From assembly GCA_944323255.1 (NCBI GenBank), contig CALURU010000003.1, forward strand, positions 62,001 to 126,000: a DNA stretch of 64,000 bases. Reading direction: 5' to 3'. The DNA is from Candidatus Gastranaerophilales bacterium. GTDB taxonomy: Bacteria > Cyanobacteriota > Vampirovibrionia > Gastranaerophilales > Gastranaerophilaceae. Every line of letters starts with the position of its first letter. Position 1 is the stretch's first letter. Both the position numbers and the translations under genes were made by a program. The notes under the pieces are model-generated. The model saw only the letters and a program-made list of their open reading frames with translations, ran no database searches and was not told the origin of the DNA. Of this stretch, positions 58,118 to 64,000 are shown one piece after another.

Positions 58118-59557
58118 ATGAAAATATTATTTGCATCGGCAGAAGTTGCACCTTTTTCCAAAGCCGGAGGGCTTTCAGATGTAGTCGGAAGTTTACCTAA
58201 GGCGCTTGAAAAGGATGCAGAAATTGCAATTTTTACTCCGCTCCACGGATGTATTGATTACAACAGGTGGGGCTTAAAAGAGCTGGAAAACTCCGAAATG
58301 TGGATAACTTTCGGCTATTCGCCGCAAAAGTTTAAACTCCATATGACAAAACTTCCGGGAACAAACATCAATGTCTTTTTTGTTCAAAATGATTGGTATT
58401 TTTCCTGTTTTCAAGAAGTTTATCCTAAATGGCTTGATCCCCGCTATGAACACGAAAGATATATCGCATTTTCTCTTGCAACGCTTGAATACGCAAAGCA
58501 GTTGAATTTTAGAGCGGACATAATCCATTCTAATGATTGGCATACTGCAATGATACCTTTGTATATCAAAGCAAATTACAAGTTTGACGAATTTTGGTCA
58601 AAGACTAAAAATGTTTTTGAGATTCATAATCTTGCATATCAGGGTGTCTGGTTTGAAGATATTTTAGATTTTGCAAATATGAGAAAAGATATCGTATTCA
58701 ACGAATGGGGCTGCGAGCACTACGGACGGGTTAACTGGATGAAAGGAGCAATTAATTATTCAGATAAAATCGTTGCAGTTTCTCCAAATTATGCAAGAGA
58801 AATTCTAACAGGCGAATACGGTGAAGGTATGGACTACACCCTAAGAGGACATACAGACAAACTCGTAGGAATTGTAAACGGTATAGACTATGACGTTTTT
58901 AACCCTAAAACCGATAAAACAATTTTCAAAAACTATGATGTTAAATCTTTTGAAAACAAAGAAGAAAATAAAAAGAAAATTCTTGAATATTTCGGATTGA
59001 AATACAATCCAAATAGACCGCTAATCGCACTGATTTCAAGACTCGTTGAGCAAAAAGGGCTGGATTTAATACGTCAGGTGGAAAATGATTTAAGAAATCT
59101 TGAAGCTGATTTTATATTCCTTGGCTCTGGTGACAAGTCTTACGAAAATCTGTTTATCTGGCTTTCAAATAACACTCCGAATATAAGAACTTACGTTGGT
59201 TATAGAGGCGATCTGGCAAACCAGATTTATGCAGGCTCCGACTTCTTCCTGATGCCATCAAAGTTTGAACCTTGCGGGCTTTCGCAGTTGATTGCAATGC
59301 ACTATGGCTCTCTTCCGATAGTTCGTGCAACAGGCGGGCTTGAAGATACCGTAACAGGCTACCCGCTTGATAATTCTACCGGATTCAAGTTCTGGGGCTA
59401 CGACGGATGGGCAATGAAAGATGCTATTCTCACTGCAATGTACGTCTACAAAGACAAATACACCCTGAATGCTATGAGAAAATCCGCAATGGAAGCAGAT
59501 TTTAGCTGGAAGGAAAGTGCTAAAAAATACTTAGAAATGTACAGGTCGTTAGTTTAA
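58118..59557 (+). CDS. glgA: Glycogen synthase GlgA (GT5)
   Basis: 479 residues. It opens with KILFASAEVAPFSKAGGLSDVVGSLPKAL, quoted here as EVAPFSKAGGLSDVVGSLP, whose Lys-x-Gly-Gly binds ADP-glucose. It continues with IHSNDWHTAMIPLYI, KNVFEIHNLAYQG and the C-terminal PSKFEPCGLSQLIAMHYGS, and VRATGGLEDTV. It elongates alpha-1,4-glucan from ADP-glucose. AGGAG precedes ATG. It is convergent with malQ, so glycogen synthesis and glucan remodelling are clustered. Confidence 0.97.
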   Translation: MKILFASAEVAPFSKAGGLSDVVGSLPKALEKDAEIAIFTPLHGCIDYNRWGLKELENSEMWITFGYSPQKFKLHMTKLPGTNINVFFVQNDWYFSCFQEVYPKWLDPRYEHERYIAFSLATLEYAKQLNFRADIIHSNDWHTAMIPLYIKANYKFDEFWSKTKNVFEIHNLAYQGVWFEDILDFANMRKDIVFNEWGCEHYGRVNWMKGAINYSDKIVAVSPNYAREILTGEYGEGMDYTLRGHTDKLVGIVNGIDYDVFNPKTDKTIFKNYDVKSFENKEENKKKILEYFGLKYNPNRPLIALISRLVEQKGLDLIRQVENDLRNLEADFIFLGSGDKSYENLFIWLSNNTPNIRTYVGYRGDLANQIYAGSDFFLMPSKFEPCGLSQLIAMHYGSLPIVRATGGLEDTVTGYPLDNSTGFKFWGYDGWAMKDAILTAMYVYKDKYTLNAMRKSAMEADFSWKESAKKYLEMYRSLV

Positions 59558-59568
59558 AATATGTTTTT

Positions 59569-59609
59569 AATAAGAAACGGCGCCGTGTTCCACGGCGCCG
59601 TTTCTTATT
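59569..59609. terminator. 19-bp bidirectional terminator between glgA and malQ
   Basis: AATAAGAAACGGCGCCGTG pairs exactly with 59591-59609 around a 3-nt loop; the AT-rich base gives U-rich tails in both directions. Confidence 0.9.
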
Positions 59610-59624
59610 CTATCCATTTTCTTT

Positions 59625-61493
59625 TTAAGAAAGTTTTTCAATCAGACTTGCGTGCTTGGAGGCAAATGCCTTTCCTCTTGCAATAATTGCAGCTTTAAGA
59701 ATTGCATGCAAATCTATTGTTGTCATGTCTTTATAGTTATTTGGAAGTCTAAGTGACCAGTTTTGGTCGCCAGAAGTTCCTGGTCTGTTGTATACATCAT
59801 TAATCTGGAAGAAATCAGTAAAGAACATTTGAATATTTCTTGCTTTTGATGCAAAAATTTCTGTTATTTTAACAAAAGTCAAATAATCTTTATCCTGAGT
59901 TAATCTTACAATAATATCGTCCTTGTTATCAGCTTCTGCAAATAAGTCTTCTACAAGATTTTTTGCGTGTAAATAACCTTCGTGTGTATTTATCATGCTC
60001 TCAGCCCACATTGCAATAGGATTATTGTCATGAGTACCAACCATTGTCCAGACGTTTTCTGTAATATTTTTGCATCTGTACGGATGCTCAGGTTTTTCTG
60101 GAACAACAAACTGCGTAAGTCTCATTCCCTGAAGTCCGTATTTTTTCATAACAGCATCAACAGGGTTTGTAAGAGTCCCTAAATCTTCACAAACGATTGC
60201 ATTTTTATCCAAACCGCACTCTTTTGCAGCTGCTATAACGATTTTTTCAATTAATCTGCCATAAAGCTTGATTTGTTCATCAGACAAAGTTTTGACTCTC
60301 TTTTCCTTATCAGCTTCCAGAGTAGTATCTAAATCTTCCATCTTTGCAATAGCGTATCTTGAAAGCTCCGGATGTTCAGGAGAAGAGTATAATCTGCCTG
60401 CCCCTTCTTCGCACATAGGTTTTTTACCTACTTTATAAACCCAAGGGTCAATCAAACCTACAATATGATCGATTCTGACACCGCCAGGATTTTCTTTGAA
60501 CATTTTTTTGTAAAGATTTTTCATCAAAATGCCGCCTTCACCCAAAGATCCGTCAGAATTGAACATTTTGTCCGGATCCATTACCGGGAAGCCCCACGCC
60601 TGACCGTCTTTTGAGAAATAATCAGGAGGGCAGCCAAGATACCAGCCTTCTAAGAATAAAGACTGATAAGCCCACGCATCTCTGTCAGAGAATGCAACCT
60701 GACGGTCTGCAATCATCTTTATACCCTTTGAAAGCGCATATTTTTTGGTCTCTTCATTTTGTTTTTCAAGTACAAACTGGCAAAACTTGTAAAATTCAAT
60801 TTCATCTGAATATTTATTTTTTATTTCATCTATTCTTTGTGCGTAAGCTTTCTTTTCATCTTCTGATTTAGGATTCATTAATTTTTTATCAGTTTCATTT
60901 TTCCAGGTGTACCAAAAATCATTATCATTTTCGATAGAAAGAGCTTCATACAACGAGTCATTGTCAAGCCAGAAGCTGTTTTCTTTTTTAAACTTGTCAA
61001 ACTCTTTCTTTATAGAAGAGCCGAAAAGTCCGCCATGAATTTCTTTAAAGTTTGCCCAAGCTTCTTTTAATGCTTCATTTTGTGCTTTTATAATGTAAGA
61101 ATAAGCGGTTCTTCCTTGATTTTGTTTTGGATTTCCTGCTACAACTTTTTCAAAAGTTGCTTGAGACAGGATATTATCCCATTTTTTTTCTGTTAATTGT
61201 TTCAAATCTATAAACAAAGGATTTCCGGAAAAAATTGTACCTGTATATGGTGAGGAATCAGAACTTTTTGTTTTTCCGGCAGGTCCAAGCTGCAATGCAT
61301 TGAATATTCCGTGAGCATAATCAATCAATTCGTGTCCGGCTTCAGAATTAAATGTTCCAAAACCTGTATCTTCACCATTTTTGGAAGGGAAGCTGCTTCC
61401 GTGAATAATCAGTGCAAAGTTATCTTTTCCTAATACTTTCAGTGCTTCTGATACGAGTTTAGTATCAATTTTATTTGATGTTAAACAGACCAT
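59625..61493 (-). CDS. malQ: 4-alpha-glucanotransferase MalQ (GH77)
   Basis: 622 residues. GH77 landmarks are FSGNPLFIDL, MIADRQVAFSDRDAWAY, the catalytic Asp in GVRIDHIVGLIDPW, Glu in IVCEDLGTL and the Asp in MVGTHDNNPIAMW. It transfers glucan segments between alpha-1,4 chains. The head before the GH77 core (about 1-45) has no recognisable domain. AGAGGAG precedes ATG. It is more canonical than the paralogue at 16531. Confidence 0.92.
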   Translation of the reverse strand: MVCLTSNKIDTKLVSEALKVLGKDNFALIIHGSSFPSKNGEDTGFGTFNSEAGHELIDYAHGIFNALQLGPAGKTKSSDSSPYTGTIFSGNPLFIDLKQLTEKKWDNILSQATFEKVVAGNPKQNQGRTAYSYIIKAQNEALKEAWANFKEIHGGLFGSSIKKEFDKFKKENSFWLDNDSLYEALSIENDNDFWYTWKNETDKKLMNPKSEDEKKAYAQRIDEIKNKYSDEIEFYKFCQFVLEKQNEETKKYALSKGIKMIADRQVAFSDRDAWAYQSLFLEGWYLGCPPDYFSKDGQAWGFPVMDPDKMFNSDGSLGEGGILMKNLYKKMFKENPGGVRIDHIVGLIDPWVYKVGKKPMCEEGAGRLYSSPEHPELSRYAIAKMEDLDTTLEADKEKRVKTLSDEQIKLYGRLIEKIVIAAAKECGLDKNAIVCEDLGTLTNPVDAVMKKYGLQGMRLTQFVVPEKPEHPYRCKNITENVWTMVGTHDNNPIAMWAESMINTHEGYLHAKNLVEDLFAEADNKDDIIVRLTQDKDYLTFVKITEIFASKARNIQMFFTDFFQINDVYNRPGTSGDQNWSLRLPNNYKDMTTIDLHAILKAAIIARGKAFASKHASLIEKLS

Positions 61494-61622
61494 AAATTAC
61501 TACTCCTCTAATTCTCTTCATAATTAATACTATCATTGATAAAAAACTATTTCAATAAAATGTAAATGATTGTTAGATTTTGTCAGATTGAATGTGGAGT
61601 AATTCTCTTTGATTTACAAAGA

Positions 61623-63999
61623 TTATAAACAAGTATAAATTAAATCCTGGTTATTTAATTCTACAAAATCCTTATAAACATACGGGATATCAATCATAAT
61701 TTCTCCTTGCTCAATATCCGGAGTTAGATTGTAATCGTTCACAAAATTTTGGTCCAGCGCAATTTTATATTTGCCTGGAGAAATACCTGAAAAATAATAA
61801 TTGCCGGAATTATCAACTGTTGAATATGCGACCTCCTGACCTTCCATATCAAAAAGACTTACTATAAAATCTGTAATGACCATTTTTCTGTTAAATTCAT
61901 CTTGTATTTTCAGTTTCCCGGAAATATTGCCAACCGTACTTTTTAGCGGAAATTCTACTCTTGTTGTTTTCATTGGCTCTACATATATTGACTGCTTTAA
62001 ACCTTTTTCCGGCGACAGGTTCGCATGCAAATTATCTCCGTCAAGTTTAATATCATAATAACCTTTTTCTACGCTTTGAAGTGGACAAAAACCGCTTCTT
62101 TTAGTTTTTATAGGATCGCTTTTCCAGGCAACTTTTACTGGGACATTAGGTACTTTTATATCTTCTTTATCAAATACATTATTATGGTTTTTATCGATAT
62201 ATGCGGCTATTTCAACAAAACCTTCATCAGGAGATGCCGTTCCTATTGATTGCAAACCACAGCCTGAAAAAGCAAAGGTATCATTAAAGGTAAAGTTAAT
62301 AGAATGTCTTGTATTTGCCGGAATATACATATTATTAAACATATAACCCATAGCTGTATTATATTGATAATTAAGACTTATAATCATACCCGTTTTTGTT
62401 CTGTACCCTATTGCAGCAGTATATGTACATCCTCCGTCATACCCTTGATATTTATAACCTACACCTAAGGCTAAAATTATTCTTTTAAACTCCGGAAAAC
62501 GATAATTTAGTTTTATCATATTGTAATCATTTTTAGTCCCTCCTGATTCATACTGAACACTTTCATGCCCGAGTCCGAGAACACCTTTATTTTTAGGAAG
62601 GCGCCAGTTCGTATTACAGTAGAGGTTGCTGTAATTGCTTGTAAATCCGTTTGAATATGAACTTGAAGAATTATATTCAGTATTATAAGCATTTCCCATA
62701 TATCCGGCTTCCAGAGTTAATTTAGAATTTATACTTTTTGATGCATTTAAATTATAGTAATAATTCAAATTATGCCCGACGCTGTTTTCGCCATATCTTA
62801 AGTTCCCGTTAAGCCGCAGTTTAGCATAATTAAACAGGTTGGCTCCGGCATTAATATATGCTTCATCAAAGGTTGTTATACCACCGCCGTAACGATGGTC
62901 AAGATTTGAAAAATATCTTGTATAGCGCATATTTGCATTGAATTTTTCACGTGTGTAACTGTAAGCCGCTTCTGCACCAAGCCTGTCGCAAATAAACCCC
63001 GAGTCGGAACCTGCTACATAATAATTTGGTGATTGCTGGTAGAGTCTTAGTTTTAGAGTTGAATTATGGTAGTCAAAAACATTTTCCAGAGATAATGAAT
63101 ACCCAGGATTGTATCCGGAAGCATCATAGTTAAAATCTTTCATTAGAGATAATCCGGCAAGAGCATTGAGTTTATAAAACTCATTTCTATATAGATTTAA
63201 AGTGTTAATTAAGCTCACACCCTCCATTGTATTAGGATTACGGTAAACACCGGAGGATAGTATTGAATAATCATTATATAAATTAGTTAAAAATATAGCA
63301 TCATCATTTTTTTTGATAATTTTATCGTAAATCAGCTTTGTATCAAGAGTCATATTATCACTTATTCCGTACTGTCTGCTGCCGCCTGCTACAAACTTTT
63401 TAGAAGTCATCTGGTAAATATAACCGTTTGAACTGAACAGTCTGTTGTTAAATCCGGAAATTCCTGTAAAAATACGATGCTTTGACTCACCCTTTTTTAA
63501 AAAGCTATTAAATGAAGAATTATCAGTTTTTTCATATTCATTATAATCCGATAATTGCGCACCTATAAGCATTGTCCCTATTGAATTATAATTATCTTTA
63601 AATCCGGAGACCTGACCTAATTCATAATAATATTTATCACGCCATTTATTTTTATAAGAAAAACTCAGCCCGCCAAATGAAAAAAACTGCTGCGTGTAGT
63701 TATTTGTATTAAAATTGAGAGAATAATCACCTTCGTATAATTTACCTTTTAAGCTCATTCTTGTATTATTATTAAACATTACATTATTCTGTGTTGCATT
63801 TAAGTACACCTGCTTTGCGGAATCATTCATCATCGAATTGCTCACTTCAAACGTATCAAAAGACAGCCTGCCCTTTTCTTTAGGCTGTAAAATATTTTTT
63901 TCCTCTGCTTCTTCCTGTGCTATCTCTGTAGTTTTCTTTATAATATATTTGTTTTTAACTTTTACGCATAAAGTGCTGTTATCAATTGTAAATTCGGAA
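61623..63999 (-). CDS. Large outer-membrane beta-barrel/usher-like protein (N-terminus beyond the window)
   Basis: The frame is open to the window edge; GTG at 63845 is internal, not the start. About 790 residues are visible. Most are amphipathic beta strands rich in Tyr, Asn, Gly and Ser, with repeated short strands and turns (for example YSLNFNTNNYTQQFFSFGGL, LKLRLYQQSPNYYVAGSDSG, SINFTFNDTFAFSG), as in ushers or large barrels. The last about 200 residues are two carboxypeptidase-regulatory or SdrD-B-like modules; one has a calcium-loop pattern DKNHNNVFDKED. It would be an outer-membrane secretion or adhesion protein. Homology to true fimbrial ushers is uncertain. Confidence 0.6.
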   Translation of the reverse strand, partial: SEFTIDNSTLCVKVKNKYIIKKTTEIAQEEAEEKNILQPKEKGRLSFDTFEVSNSMMNDSAKQVYLNATQNNVMFNNNTRMSLKGKLYEGDYSLNFNTNNYTQQFFSFGGLSFSYKNKWRDKYYYELGQVSGFKDNYNSIGTMLIGAQLSDYNEYEKTDNSSFNSFLKKGESKHRIFTGISGFNNRLFSSNGYIYQMTSKKFVAGGSRQYGISDNMTLDTKLIYDKIIKKNDDAIFLTNLYNDYSILSSGVYRNPNTMEGVSLINTLNLYRNEFYKLNALAGLSLMKDFNYDASGYNPGYSLSLENVFDYHNSTLKLRLYQQSPNYYVAGSDSGFICDRLGAEAAYSYTREKFNANMRYTRYFSNLDHRYGGGITTFDEAYINAGANLFNYAKLRLNGNLRYGENSVGHNLNYYYNLNASKSINSKLTLEAGYMGNAYNTEYNSSSSYSNGFTSNYSNLYCNTNWRLPKNKGVLGLGHESVQYESGGTKNDYNMIKLNYRFPEFKRIILALGVGYKYQGYDGGCTYTAAIGYRTKTGMIISLNYQYNTAMGYMFNNMYIPANTRHSINFTFNDTFAFSGCGLQSIGTASPDEGFVEIAAYIDKNHNNVFDKEDIKVPNVPVKVAWKSDPIKTKRSGFCPLQSVEKGYYDIKLDGDNLHANLSPEKGLKQSIYVEPMKTTRVEFPLKSTVGNISGKLKIQDEFNRKMVITDFIVSLFDMEGQEVAYSTVDNSGNYYFSGISPGKYKIALDQNFVNDYNLTPDIEQGEIMIDIPYVYKDFVELNNQDLIYTCL

Positions 64000-64000
64000 T

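Overview
The window is 64 kb of AT-rich bacterial DNA using the standard code, with densely packed genes on both strands. It is cut at both ends: the 5' end lacks the start of anmK, and the 3' end lacks the N-terminus of an outer-membrane barrel protein. The genes indicate a diderm: a GT9 heptosyltransferase-type enzyme, an SLH-domain surface protein, an AMIN-domain protein and a large outer-membrane barrel. Other traits recall Cyanobacteria: an 11-subunit complex I without the NuoE/F/G module, GTAGGTTGGG-type palindromic repeats, and glycogen metabolism. My inference is a non-photosynthetic relative of Cyanobacteria (Vampirovibrionia/Melainabacteria, probably Gastranaerophilales). No marker here was tested phylogenetically.

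Layout. 1-10.9 kb: anmK, a divergent ketoacyl-synthase pair, a GT9 glycosyltransferase, two nitroreductases (one with ferredoxin clusters), a putative metal exporter, a kinase-like protein and an LCP cell-wall ligase. 11-15.2 kb: a histidine kinase, an overlapping CheY-like regulator, a repeat-rich gap with a 106-nt tandem structured RNA element, then a degenerate GspE/PilB-like ATPase. 15.2-20.2 kb: an SLH protein, a GH77-like enzyme, SpoIID and a TPR protein. 20.2-30.2 kb: the nuoABCDHIJKLMN operon, with repeat clusters inserted between H/I and K/L. 30.2-36.8 kb: rpsA, ispH and a 1487-residue double helicase that carries an in-frame DUF559 endonuclease cassette bounded by palindromic repeats. 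36.9-46 kb: several lineage-specific proteins, tRNA-Lys, thrB, mazG, a parvulin, a DMT transporter, TPR proteins and a degenerate M48 protein. 46-50.4 kb: an AMIN protein, a 1.1-kb repeat array, a CxxCxxCC protein and a TPR protein. 50.5-64 kb: ROK glucokinase, rimO, a structured 23-codon locus, mnmG, a TM2/zinc-ribbon/DUF2752 cluster, glgA, malQ and the barrel.

Most unusual points. (1) A repeat-DUF559-repeat cassette sits inside a helicase reading frame. (2) A tandem RNA element has internal covariation: two copies share flanks, and the stem differs by three compensatory pair changes. (3) At least nine genes have a TANNNT -10 box exactly 6 nt before the start codon and no Shine-Dalgarno sequence, which predicts leaderless mRNAs. 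(4) Several orphan proteins share a short N-terminal segment (Met-x-Ile, then Asn-Phe or Phe-Lys-Gly). Two of these have a Thr-Cys-His arrangement like CheD deamidases, and two look like kinases. (5) A small leucine-rich peptide ORF has its ribosome-binding site enclosed by one stem and its codons inside a perfect 14-bp stem.

Terminators are mostly GC-rich, near-perfect palindromes that stand out against the AT-rich background. I saw no CRISPR array, rRNA, prophage or transposase gene.
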